The notes below the pieces were generated by a model. It was not told the DNA's origin and did not search any database. It was given only the letters and a program-made list of their open reading frames with translations. Shown piece after piece: positions 27,365-35,834 of a stretch of 64,000 bases of DNA. The position numbers and the translations under genes were made by a program. Positions within the stretch are counted from its first letter, which is position 1, and the number at the start of each line of letters is the position of its first letter. The stretch is from Sunxiuqinia sp963677175 (GTDB taxonomy: Bacteria; Bacteroidota; Bacteroidia; Bacteroidales; Prolixibacteraceae): positions 1,612,001 through 1,676,000 of the forward strand of contig CAXXES010000004.1 in the NCBI GenBank assembly GCA_963677175.2. The letters run 5' to 3'.

Positions 27365-30300
27365 TTAATTTTGAAATTGTTCCTGTTGTGCCGTTTTAGG
27401 ACTTTCGTAGAAAAGATGTGCAACAATCCAGCTTTTGCTTTCTTCGGCAACCAGGTAAACCACCGGGACTACAATAAGCGTCAACAACATAGAACTGGTC
27501 ATTCCACCAATTAATACCCATCCCAGTCCGCTTTTCCACTCGCTGCCGGCGCCGTGTGACAAGGCAATCGGCAACATCCCGACAACTGTTGATATAGCCG
27601 TCATCAGGATGGGCCGCAGACGGAGTTGGACAGCACTGACAAGGGCTTCTGTAATTCCCGTTCCTTCTTTTCTGAGCGAATTTGTAAAATCGACCACCAG
27701 GATGGCATTTTTTGCCACCAGTCCCACAAGAACGATAATGCCCAGCATACTAAATATACTTAACGACTGTTGCGACAAAGCCAGTGTATACAGCGCTCCG
27801 ATGATGGAAAGCGGAATGGAAAACAGTACCACAAAAGGATGCAGGTAACTTTCGTACAAGGCCACCATAATCAGGTAAACCAAAACAATGGCAATCAGCA
27901 AAGCCGCCCCAAGGCTGCCAAAGGCGTCATCCTGGTATTTCAGGTCGCCGTAAGGCAACCAGGTCACGCCTTCAGGGAAGTTTGTCTTATCAAGCAAGGC
28001 AAAGATGTCGTTGCCGATGTCGCCCACGGCTCTTCCAATAGCCTGCGATTCGAGGGTAATGGATGAAATCCGCCCGAAACGTTCCAGCTTTGAAGTTCCA
28101 CGCTGTTCGGTAATGCCGGCAAATTGTTTCAGCTTAACGGTTTGCCCGGAATTGTTCAGAAAAGTGAGGTTTTCCACATCGCTGACCGACTGACGGTTGA
28201 TAGCATCGAGACGGACATTGATGTCGTACTCGTAGTCGCCGGAGTGGAACTTGCTGTCGGTGTTCCCGCTGAATGAAGTTTGAATGGTTGCCCCAACCAC
28301 TTCGGGCGACAAGCCCAGCCGGGCCATCTTATCCTTGTCAATTTTTATCACCACTTCGGGCGAACCGCCTTCAATGCTCAGCTTCACGTTGTTTGTGCCG
28401 GGGATTTGCACAATTTCATGACGCATTTTTTCGGCAAAAGCAAAAAGCGTGTCCGTATTTGCCGCCTGAAAAATAATTTGTACCGGGGCTTCATCGGCGC
28501 CCCCAATCATGCTCACCACCGCCGACCGGGCTTTTACATCCGGAACCGTTTCGTTGATTTCGCGTTCCAGTCTTTTTACGAAAACAGCAGATGACTGTTC
28601 ACGCCGGGTTTTATCGACCAGCTTGATGTTGATTTCCGATTTGTAGTTCCCGCTTTGTGACATCAGCATGCCCGAGGTGCTTCCCACGGTTGTATATACG
28701 TCGACAACTTCCTGTTTTCGACTGATGATTTCTTCGATTTTCCGGCTTGCCTGGTTGTTTTGCTTCAAGGTGAATTTTTTGGGATATTCAACCGTAACAA
28801 TACACTCTCCCATGTCGCCGGCACTGATAAACTCGGTTCCGATAAAACCACTGGTCGTTAACAAAATAGAGCTGATAAACAAAAGTGTTGCCACACCCAG
28901 CGTTACAAATTTGTGCCGCAACGACCAGTTGAGCAGGTGCATGATCAGTTGTGAAAAGCTGTCGACGCCTTTTTCGAACAGTGTAATCAACCTTCCCCAC
29001 CATGTTTTACGGTTCAGCTTTTCAAGTTTTGAAAAACGCGAGGTAAGCAGGGGGACGGCTGTAAATGCTACCAAAAGACTTAGCAACACGGTGATCACAA
29101 TAACCATGGCAAAGGGCGCGATGATCGGTGAAATCATACTCTCGGACAAAGCTACCGGGAGAAATACCACGACCAGTACCAATGTGATGGAGACCACGCT
29201 GAGTCCGATTTCTTTCACTCCGTCGACGGTGGCCTGCCACCGGCTTTTGCCCATCTCGAGGTGCCGGTAAATATTTTCGAGCACGACAATGGCGTCATCC
29301 ACCAGGGTTCCGATGACCAGCGACATGGCAAGCAGGGTCATCAGGTTGAGGGAATATCCCAGCAGGGTCATGCCGGTAAAGGAAGCGACCAGCGACAAAG
29401 GCACGGCAATCATGACAATGATCGCATTGCGCCCGCTGTGAAGGAAAAAGAACATGATAAAGGTGACCAGAATAACAGCCAGCGTCAGGTCTTTACCTAC
29501 CGAGCGGGCTGCATCGAGAATGATTACCGAACCATCCTGTGGGACGGTAAACTTCAGGTTGATGCCCGAATATTGTTTTTCCAATAAAACCGTTTCGTTT
29601 TCAACGGCATCACAAACCGTAACGGCATTGGCATCTTCCTGCTTTTTGATTTGCAGTCCGACCGCCTGTATCCCGTTGACCCGGTAAATAGTAGAAGCAT
29701 CTTTCTCTGCATCTGTTACTTCTGCAATATCTTTCAGCTTCATCAGCGAACCATCAGGCATTTGTGAAACGGTCAGGTTTGCAATATCAGCTATCCGGGT
29801 ATATTTTGACGACATTCGTAACAAAGTCTGGCGGTTGGTATTTGTAATTTTTCCTGCCGGGAATTCGGTGTTGGAAGCCTGTATCGCCTGCACCACCTGC
29901 AATATCGATAGGTTGTTGTTATCCAGTTTGTTGTGGTCGATATTGACCTGTATTTCCCGCTCGGTTCCGCCTATAAGGCTGATTTCACCGACGCCTTCGA
30001 TTTTTGCCAATGCCGGGATGATGCGGTAGTTCAACTCATCGTACAATTCAGCGGCGGGTATACCAGCGCTCACACTCAGGGTCATTATCGGCAGGTCGTT
30101 CACTGAAAATTTCGAGATGGAAGGCTCCAGCACCTGTGGCGGAAGCAAACTTCTTACCGATTGCACTTTACGTACAGCTTCATTTACCACTGCATCGATA
30201 TCCGCCTTTTGCTTTAGTTCGACAATGATCATGGAAATTCCTTCCTGGGATATGGATCGGACGGTTTCCACATTGGAAAGCCCTGATACTGCTTCTTCGA

Positions 30301-30499
30301 TACGCTTGGATACACTGTTTTCTACTTCAGACGGCCCGGCGCCCGGATAAACGGTGGAGACGGTAAAAACCGGGGAGGCGAATTTCGGGAACAATTCGTA
30401 GCTCAGCGAGGTAAAACTCATAACCCCTAGAAATACCAGTACGATAAAAATAACGACAACCAAGGTTGGACGTTTTACAGCTAATTCAGATAGATTCAT
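27365..30499 (-). CDS. RND efflux transporter, HAE1/AcrB-like
   Basis: The 1044-residue inner-membrane pump has the RND two-fold layout: a membrane helix at residues 13-33, a large periplasmic loop, six helices, a second loop and the last helices. The proton-relay Asp pair is visible in SLVIGTLVDDAIVVLENIYR, and the N-terminal YPGAGPSEVENSVSKRIEEA region is standard. It uses the proton gradient to export hydrophobic or amphipathic compounds through a tripartite complex with the MFP and TolC proteins of the same operon. Substrates are not predictable. Confidence 0.95.
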   Translation of the reverse strand: MNLSELAVKRPTLVVVIFIVLVFLGVMSFTSLSYELFPKFASPVFTVSTVYPGAGPSEVENSVSKRIEEAVSGLSNVETVRSISQEGISMIIVELKQKADIDAVVNEAVRKVQSVRSLLPPQVLEPSISKFSVNDLPIMTLSVSAGIPAAELYDELNYRIIPALAKIEGVGEISLIGGTEREIQVNIDHNKLDNNNLSILQVVQAIQASNTEFPAGKITNTNRQTLLRMSSKYTRIADIANLTVSQMPDGSLMKLKDIAEVTDAEKDASTIYRVNGIQAVGLQIKKQEDANAVTVCDAVENETVLLEKQYSGINLKFTVPQDGSVIILDAARSVGKDLTLAVILVTFIMFFFLHSGRNAIIVMIAVPLSLVASFTGMTLLGYSLNLMTLLAMSLVIGTLVDDAIVVLENIYRHLEMGKSRWQATVDGVKEIGLSVVSITLVLVVVFLPVALSESMISPIIAPFAMVIVITVLLSLLVAFTAVPLLTSRFSKLEKLNRKTWWGRLITLFEKGVDSFSQLIMHLLNWSLRHKFVTLGVATLLFISSILLTTSGFIGTEFISAGDMGECIVTVEYPKKFTLKQNNQASRKIEEIISRKQEVVDVYTTVGSTSGMLMSQSGNYKSEINIKLVDKTRREQSSAVFVKRLEREINETVPDVKARSAVVSMIGGADEAPVQIIFQAANTDTLFAFAEKMRHEIVQIPGTNNVKLSIEGGSPEVVIKIDKDKMARLGLSPEVVGATIQTSFSGNTDSKFHSGDYEYDINVRLDAINRQSVSDVENLTFLNNSGQTVKLKQFAGITEQRGTSKLERFGRISSITLESQAIGRAVGDIGNDIFALLDKTNFPEGVTWLPYGDLKYQDDAFGSLGAALLIAIVLVYLIMVALYESYLHPFVVLFSIPLSIIGALYTLALSQQSLSIFSMLGIIVLVGLVAKNAILVVDFTNSLRKEGTGITEALVSAVQLRLRPILMTAISTVVGMLPIALSHGAGSEWKSGLGWVLIGGMTSSMLLTLIVVPVVYLVAEESKSWIVAHLFYESPKTAQQEQFQN

Positions 30500-30509
30500 G
30501 TTTTTGATT

Positions 30510-31574
30510 TTATTGGTTTAAAACACGGACCCTGGTTCCGTCCTGAAGGTTGATTTGCCCGAAAAGCACCACTTTTTCATCGGAAAATAATCCTTTTGTT
30601 ACTAAAGCCTCGGTTTCGTTCAATGAAACTGCTTCTATTTTGCGCGAAACGACTGTATCGCCCTGAAGCAGATAAATAACGGCGTCATGAATACTCCCTT
30701 CAATGCATTTCCGGGGAATGACCAAACCTCCTTTTACCTCAGCGGTTTCGAAGCCGACAGTTCCGTTGAGCCCTTCCCGGTACCGGCTGTCATTTTCTTT
30801 CAGGCTGATTTCAACTTCATACCTGCCCGACAGATCGGGGACCACGCCGATACTTTTTACTTCACCCGGAAATATTTTATCCGCGATGATATCCAGACGG
30901 ACATCCACGCGTTGTCCTTTTATAATTTGCCGGATATTATTCGCTGCGATCCTCACCACAAAAACCATTTTATTTTCTTCGAGGATGGAAAATACCTTTG
31001 CCGAAGTCAACAGGTTATCGCCGGTTTCGACAAACCTGCCGGCTATTGTTCCGTTTACCGGCGATTGTATTTCCGTATTCTCCAGTTGTTTTTTCAGGCT
31101 CGTGAAGTTTGCCAGGGCATTCCGGTAATTCAGTTTTGAGTTTTCCAGTTGCTGTTTGGTTACTGCATCGCCACCCGCCAGGTTTTTATAACGCTCCAGG
31201 TCCTTTTCCGCATTTTCGAGCCTTAGCTTAGCCAATTCAAACTGGCTTTCGATAACACCGCGTTCTACCCGGACCAGCGTTTGCCCTGCGGAAACCTGCT
31301 CTCCTGGTTGCCCGGTTGCAAAAATTATCTTCCCTGACGTTTCCGACAAAACCGTAATCCCGCTCCCCGAGCGAACAGTCCCGTTTTCCAGCAGAAGCTG
31401 TGTCGGTTTACTGACACCCGGCTTAACCACTTCCACCGGAATAACGGAGCTGTATTCACTCATGGCTTTGAGTTCGTTATCCAGATGTTGCTTATTGTTG
31501 AATAACTTGTAGCCCAACAGCAACACGATCGCGAGGGCTGCTAGGATTGTTCCGTATTTCCGAATTGTTTTCAT
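30510..31574 (-). CDS. RND periplasmic adaptor (membrane-fusion protein)
   Basis: An adaptor of about 354 residues joining the RND pump to TolC. It has an N-terminal membrane anchor (about residues 9-25), a lipoyl/barrel-sandwich half-motif (GTVRSGSGITVLSETSGKII), a coiled-coil hairpin (about 110-165), the second half-motif (IQSPVNGTIAGRFVETGDNL) and a beta-barrel C-terminal part. I start at 31574, MKTIRKYGTILAALA, because upstream codons overlap tolC and lack family character. It ends 10 bp before the RND gene. Confidence 0.9.
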   Translation of the reverse strand: MKTIRKYGTILAALAIVLLLGYKLFNNKQHLDNELKAMSEYSSVIPVEVVKPGVSKPTQLLLENGTVRSGSGITVLSETSGKIIFATGQPGEQVSAGQTLVRVERGVIESQFELAKLRLENAEKDLERYKNLAGGDAVTKQQLENSKLNYRNALANFTSLKKQLENTEIQSPVNGTIAGRFVETGDNLLTSAKVFSILEENKMVFVVRIAANNIRQIIKGQRVDVRLDIIADKIFPGEVKSIGVVPDLSGRYEVEISLKENDSRYREGLNGTVGFETAEVKGGLVIPRKCIEGSIHDAVIYLLQGDTVVSRKIEAVSLNETEALVTKGLFSDEKVVLFGQINLQDGTRVRVLNQ

Positions 31575-31587
31575 TGCTATTGCTGTT

Positions 31588-32922
31588 TTAAAAATTGAGT
31601 AATTCACCTTTTGCCTTTTTCAGGTCCAGCCTGGCGTTTTTTAACTGCATCAGGGCGTTGTAGTACGACAATCGTGCTTCGGTCAGGTCGCTTTCCGAAA
31701 GAAGCAAATCGGAAAGCGGAACCACCTGTTGCCGGTATCTCTGTAAACTGATGTCGTAGGTTTCTTCAGCTATTGTCATGTTTTTCTCCTGTCGGAGCAT
31801 GGCCGTGCGGCAATTGTTGTATTGCCGCACAGCATCGGTATATTCTTTCGAGAACAGGTTGATGGTGTTTTTTCGGGTGTTCTGCAACTGCATCAGTTCG
31901 ATATGGTGTTGTTTTATTTTGAAATGCTTTTCAAAACCGTCGAATACCGGGATATTTAAGCTGATTCCCACGAATCCTACTTTAAAGAACTTATCCTCTC
32001 CGCCTTTGAAGAAATCAAATTCGTTGCGTTGTCCCTGGTAATAATATTGCCCAAAACCGGAAAGGGTAGGCAGGTAGGCCTGCTTGTTGCTTTTGAGCGA
32101 CAACCGGGAGATATCCGTTTGTTTGTTGAGTCGTTGTATTTCGGACCGGCTGTTAAAATCGACCGGTTCCCGCACGGCCATTGCCGGTTCAGCAGACAGG
32201 GAATCGGAAAGCGAAATTGGAAGGTCCGGTTCCATGCCTGTCAAATACTTTAATAATCCGAGCTGCTGCTGATGTAGCTGTTCCAGGTTATCGATCTGGG
32301 TTTGCAGGTTGTTTTTGTTTACCTGTACCCTGGCATGGTCCACTTTCCGGATGACCCCGTTGTCGCTTTGCAATTTGGAAATCTCCAGTAAACGGTTGGT
32401 ATTTGACATCGTTTTGGAAAGCAGATCCACCTGCTTTGCCGTGTTTTGACATAGGAAATAAACCTGCGAAACCTGGTAAACAATTTCTTCTTTTTGCTGC
32501 AGCAGCGAAAGTTTACTTAAGTTTTCCATTTGCCGGGCCAGTTTAAGCGAAGTAAAATAGCTTTGGTTGTACAGTACCTGGGTGGCTTTAAAGCCGTTGC
32601 TCCAGTCGTATTTGGTACCAATTTCGACAGGAATCAGCCCGCTTTGTCCGAAAAGCTCGCCAGGGACAATCATCTTCGGAATAGCATAATAGTAGCTGAA
32701 TGAGCTGTACCCTTCCAGTTGCGGGTAAAGTTTACTTTGGCTTTCCTTGAATTGGAACTGTGTTTTCTGCTGTTCGAGTTCAGCATTCTGTACCTGCACA
32801 TTTTTTTCAACCGCCAGGGAACAGGCCTGATTAAGCGACAAATCCATAATTGTATCTTGCGCAGAAGCATTTATTAATCCAAGTATCACAAATGCCAAAG
32901 TGAGTATTTCTTTTATTTTCAT
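31588..32922 (-). CDS. TolC-family outer-membrane efflux protein
   Basis: A protein of about 444 residues with signal peptide MKIKEILTLAFVILGLINA cleaved near SAQ, then two copies of the long-helix/strand unit of the TolC family (LSLNQACSLAVEKNVQVQNA near the N-terminus, STPT-like turns, and RYRQQVVPLSDLLLSESDLT near the end). It forms the outer-membrane exit duct. The start is moved to 32922 because the signal peptide begins there. Two TetR-type palindromes lie directly upstream. Confidence 0.92.
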   Translation of the reverse strand: MKIKEILTLAFVILGLINASAQDTIMDLSLNQACSLAVEKNVQVQNAELEQQKTQFQFKESQSKLYPQLEGYSSFSYYYAIPKMIVPGELFGQSGLIPVEIGTKYDWSNGFKATQVLYNQSYFTSLKLARQMENLSKLSLLQQKEEIVYQVSQVYFLCQNTAKQVDLLSKTMSNTNRLLEISKLQSDNGVIRKVDHARVQVNKNNLQTQIDNLEQLHQQQLGLLKYLTGMEPDLPISLSDSLSAEPAMAVREPVDFNSRSEIQRLNKQTDISRLSLKSNKQAYLPTLSGFGQYYYQGQRNEFDFFKGGEDKFFKVGFVGISLNIPVFDGFEKHFKIKQHHIELMQLQNTRKNTINLFSKEYTDAVRQYNNCRTAMLRQEKNMTIAEETYDISLQRYRQQVVPLSDLLLSESDLTEARLSYYNALMQLKNARLDLKKAKGELLNF

Positions 32923-32935
32923 CGTGTTGTATTGT

Positions 32936-32953
32936 AAACCGAACATTCGGTTT
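32936..32953. promoter_or_regulatory. TetR operator, tolC-proximal
   Basis: A perfect 18-bp palindrome AAACCGAA-CA-TTCGGTTT, 13 bp upstream of the tolC start. It resembles the operators at 32971-32988 and 33616-33633, and all three flank genes of one tetR-efflux operon. Confidence 0.65.
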
Positions 32954-32970
32954 GCTGTTAATTAAAAAAT

Positions 32971-32988
32971 AAACCGGGCGTCCGGTCT
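32971..32988. promoter_or_regulatory. TetR operator, second copy upstream of tolC
   Basis: AAACCGGGCGTCCGGTCT, an imperfect palindrome related to the other two sites in this operon. It lies 18 bp after the proximal site, in the spacer between tetR and tolC. Confidence 0.55.
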
Positions 32989-33006
32989 GTATTAGTTAAA
33001 AAATTT

Positions 33007-33615
33007 TTAGGCCTTTATTTGCTCATAAAATTTATTCCAGAGATGTTGAAAGGGTTTGACCATATTTTCAATGGTTTCCCCCCTCATAATCATGTGCATT
33101 CCTACGCCGTCGCTGAGGTACATAAACAGTTCGCCGATTTCCTTATTTGTCATCTCCGACTTGATTTCACCTTTGCTGCGTGCACGCTCCACAGCTTCGG
33201 TCCAGTAGCCAATTTCTTTATTAAACTCTGTTATCATTCTTTCCCTGAATTCCGGGAAAAGTTTTAAGGCATCGAATATTAGTGAGAAGTAGTTCAGGGT
33301 AATGGACGCCTCGCTCTGCCCAATATCAAAATTTGCGAGGTATTTCCTGGTTAGATTTATGGTGTCGTCAATATAGTCATGGTAGAACTGGTAAAATGAT
33401 TTCTTGGAGTAACTTTCATAGTTGTGGAAAACCTGCTGAAAAAAATAATCGAGCACTTCAATAAAAAGTTGCTCTTTACTTTCAAAATAATGATAAAATG
33501 CGCCTTTGGATAAGCCTGTTTCCTTTACAATCTCCTTCATAGTCACTTCTTTAAAGTTCTTCTGAAGAAACAGTTTGGAGGCAATCAACACAATATGTTC
33601 TTTCGTAGTATTCAT
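33007..33615 (-). CDS. TetR-family transcriptional repressor
   Basis: A 202-residue TetR-type regulator. The N-terminal helix-turn-helix reads TMKEIVKETGLSKGAFYHYF (about residues 25-44) and is followed by an all-helical ligand-binding domain. It is the first gene of a same-strand set tetR-tolC-MFP-RND and probably represses both itself and the pump until an effector binds. Operator-like palindromes lie at 33616-33633, 32971-32988 and 32936-32953. Confidence 0.9.
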   Translation of the reverse strand: MNTTKEHIVLIASKLFLQKNFKEVTMKEIVKETGLSKGAFYHYFESKEQLFIEVLDYFFQQVFHNYESYSKKSFYQFYHDYIDDTINLTRKYLANFDIGQSEASITLNYFSLIFDALKLFPEFRERMITEFNKEIGYWTEAVERARSKGEIKSEMTNKEIGELFMYLSDGVGMHMIMRGETIENMVKPFQHLWNKFYEQIKA

Positions 33616-33633
33616 AAACCGACCGTTTGGTCT
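33616..33633. promoter_or_regulatory. TetR operator at tetR start
   Basis: AAACCGACCGTTTGGTCT, an imperfect palindrome starting at the base next to the tetR start codon. It shares the AAACCG...GGT(C/T)T arms with the two sites upstream of tolC. Its position implies autorepression. Confidence 0.6.
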
Positions 33634-34049
33634 TCAAATATAGGATATAATTTTAAATTGGATACAAAATTCCGAAAAAAAATCACTCCAATATATCGTT
33701 AATCAAAAGACTTAAAGGGGCATTTTTTGATTGCTATGTTTGTCTGACTACTTTAGAAACGGATAAATTGATCTTTAATGTGCGTTTATGTAGGCTGTAC
33801 CATTTTTTATTCGAATGCTTATTGACTGATTCTTGTTGAACTTATTTTCATTAGTTTACATTTTATGACTGATCTGGTCTGAAAACATTTTGATAATCTT
33901 TAAAAAAGCTGTTAAAAAACATGAAAAAAACTGGTTACCTTTTAGTTGGAAAGGGAATTAACTAGTGCAAGATAAAATTAGAAAAAGGTCGTAAAGTTTG
34001 ATTATTGTGGTGTTGGATAGTCTTGTTTTATCTGTGAAACGATCCGTTG

Positions 34050-34118
34050 CCCGGACGTAAAAAGAGGAGGTACAACATCCACTAATCGAAAAACCTCCTC
34101 TTTTATCCATCTTCCGGG
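34050..34118 (+). promoter_or_regulatory. nested leader hairpin
   Basis: An inner perfect 12-bp stem AAAAGAGGAGGT (34060-34071) / ACCTCCTCTTTT (34093-34104) with a 21-nt loop is enclosed by an outer 6-bp stem CCCGGA (34050-34055) / TCCGGG (34113-34118). It ends 79 bp before the first gene of the injection-system operon. It could be a transcript attenuator, an mRNA leader structure or a terminator. Only four T follow the inner stem. Confidence 0.5.
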
Positions 34119-34131
34119 TTGAGACAAAGCG

Positions 34132-34148
34132 GTGTTTCTCAGAAACAC
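34132..34148. promoter_or_regulatory. 17-bp perfect palindrome before the operon
   Basis: GTGTTTCT-C-AGAAACAC has 8-bp arms around one central base, 49 bp upstream of the first start codon. It could bind a dimeric regulator or form a tight RNA hairpin. Confidence 0.4.
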
Positions 34149-34197
34149 ATTAAGTTTATCAGACATTCAGTTTCGAGATTCATAAAACGATTTTGAT

Positions 34198-34761
34198 ATG
34201 ATTGAACTTGCTCTTTTCTTCTTAAAAACTCAGCTCAATAATTACCTGAAAATACGAACCGGTTCAGAGGATAAGGTGGAATTGATTCCGATTTTCGATA
34301 AAAATGAAAAACTGCAGGTTTCGAACCTGGCGATGACCCTGGTCAATATTGAAGAGGAGCGGGTCATGAAAAATCAGAACCTGTATCGCGAAACCCCGCA
34401 GGGTACCATCGCCAAAACCGATCCGAAAGTGATGGTGAACCTTTACGTTTTAATCTCGTCCAATTTTGGGGAAGATGAGTTTGGTTACCGCGAATCGCTG
34501 AAATTCATTTCTTACGTGATTAGCTACTTCCAGTCGCACAGCCTTTTCACACCAGCCAACTATCCCGATCTGAATGATCAGATTGCCAAGCTAAGTACCG
34601 AATTGGTTACCCTCTCTTTTGAGCAGCAAAACAACTTGTGGGGAGCACTCGGAGCCAAACAGATGTGCTCGGTGATGTATAAAGTGAAGTTGCTGGCTAT
34701 TTACGACGACAACATCAAGATGGATGCGCCACCGATTACCGAAGCTAACCTTAATCCGTAA
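34198..34761 (+). CDS. DUF4255 tail terminator protein (Pvc16/Afp16-like)
   Basis: A 187-residue protein of the DUF4255 family, whose members Pvc16/Afp16 cap the distal end of the sheath-tube stack in contractile injection systems. Family-like features are the N-terminal helix MIELALFFLKTQLNNYLKI and the internal AMTLVNIEEERVMKNQ and VMVNLYVLISSNF segments. It opens the operon and is followed after 3 bp by the next gene. In Bacteroidota injection loci this family is often the first gene. Confidence 0.88.
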   Translation: MIELALFFLKTQLNNYLKIRTGSEDKVELIPIFDKNEKLQVSNLAMTLVNIEEERVMKNQNLYRETPQGTIAKTDPKVMVNLYVLISSNFGEDEFGYRESLKFISYVISYFQSHSLFTPANYPDLNDQIAKLSTELVTLSFEQQNNLWGALGAKQMCSVMYKVKLLAIYDDNIKMDAPPITEANLNP

Positions 34762-34764
34762 GCC

Positions 34765-35814
34765 ATGCAGTTGTTCAATTACCAGAAAATAGTGGAACTG
34801 CAGGTTTGGAACGATTACTACCAGGCCTTGCAATCCGGCGACTTTCAGTTTATACCTGAACAGGCTACCCGGCGTATTTTGCGCAACCTGGGACTGAAAC
34901 AAAAAGATGTAGCTGTTGGTTTCCGGCTGTTTGCCGCTGTTGATGAAACCGGCAAACTACAAAAGGATATGGTTTCGGTGCCGTTTAAACTGGTATTTTT
35001 AATGCACCTGAATAATCCGTTGTTTGTCAACTTCTCCAATTTGCCTTTTGATCCAGGCGCCTCCAAAGTCTATTATTTTTCGAACCAGGCCAACAACAAG
35101 CGCGAGGTTTTTAACACCGGCTCCGATTCCTTGTTGTTGAACCAAAATGATACCACCTCTTCGGCTGATCAGATCAAGACGTCGGGAAAGGTTTACAGCT
35201 ACATTCACGATGGAAATGCCGGCAATAAGACGGCCGAGTTGGTATGGATGGATACGGATGAGGTGGTTGCGTCGCAGGAGCTGGCCCCGGTAGACGAACA
35301 TTACAACTTTCAGTTTCAACTCGAAGGCTTTTCTGCCGGACGTTACAAGTTGATGCTCGATGGTGGCGAACTGGACCGCTTTTATTATGCCGGCGAATTG
35401 GCGCTGGCCAGTTACTTCGGTGTGGTCGAGCTGTTTAGCCAGGTTGATGTTGGCTACAAATGGTTTACCAACGCCGGGCTGGTTTCTTCCAAAACCTACC
35501 GGTTGGCCTTTAAGCGCCGGGAAACCTTATGGCGCTACAAAGTAATTAACCGCAACGAACTGGAATTGATTAACCCGGGTGTTCGCGAAACCGACACGCC
35601 CTGGGAATTTACGCATAGTGGAGACCATGTTTTTGTTTCCAATAATCCCATACCCCTAAAAGAAGCGCCAATAAAAGGAATCGCTTTGCGAAGCGACCAA
35701 ACAGATGCGGCTTCTGTCCTGATTAACGATCTGCCAAATCCCGGTCCCGAATTGATTAAACCGGATCCGGGCGATCCTGCTACCATTTATTCAGATATCT
35801 ATGTTTATCTCTGA
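34765..35814 (+). CDS. injection-system-associated protein of unknown function
   Basis: I do not recognise a family for this 349-residue protein. It appears soluble and beta-rich, with an opening helix (QLFNYQKIVELQVWNDYYQA), a middle region like a domain of sandwich type (GRYKLMLDGGELDRFYYAGE), and a proline-rich C-terminal segment. No signal peptide or membrane helix is visible. It lies between the tail terminator (3 bp gap) and the sheath (20 bp gap), so it is probably a structural or assembly part of the particle rather than cargo. Confidence 0.7.
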   Translation: MQLFNYQKIVELQVWNDYYQALQSGDFQFIPEQATRRILRNLGLKQKDVAVGFRLFAAVDETGKLQKDMVSVPFKLVFLMHLNNPLFVNFSNLPFDPGASKVYYFSNQANNKREVFNTGSDSLLLNQNDTTSSADQIKTSGKVYSYIHDGNAGNKTAELVWMDTDEVVASQELAPVDEHYNFQFQLEGFSAGRYKLMLDGGELDRFYYAGELALASYFGVVELFSQVDVGYKWFTNAGLVSSKTYRLAFKRRETLWRYKVINRNELELINPGVRETDTPWEFTHSGDHVFVSNNPIPLKEAPIKGIALRSDQTDAASVLINDLPNPGPELIKPDPGDPATIYSDIYVYL

Positions 35815-35834
35815 CGTTCAAAATTTAACTAATT

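Larger units (their letters stand above)
33634..34197. other. long leader region upstream of the injection-system operon
   Basis: About 560 bp without a credible gene, between the divergent tetR gene and the first injection-system gene. It is AT-rich in its first half and holds two notable inverted repeats close to the operon start, at 34050-34118 and 34132-34148. The operon promoter must lie here. I found no perfect TAnnTTTG match in it. Confidence 0.6.

Noticed and set aside
28668..29270. 200-codon plus-strand ORF
   Set aside because: It is a shadow of the RND pump coding sequence on the other strand.
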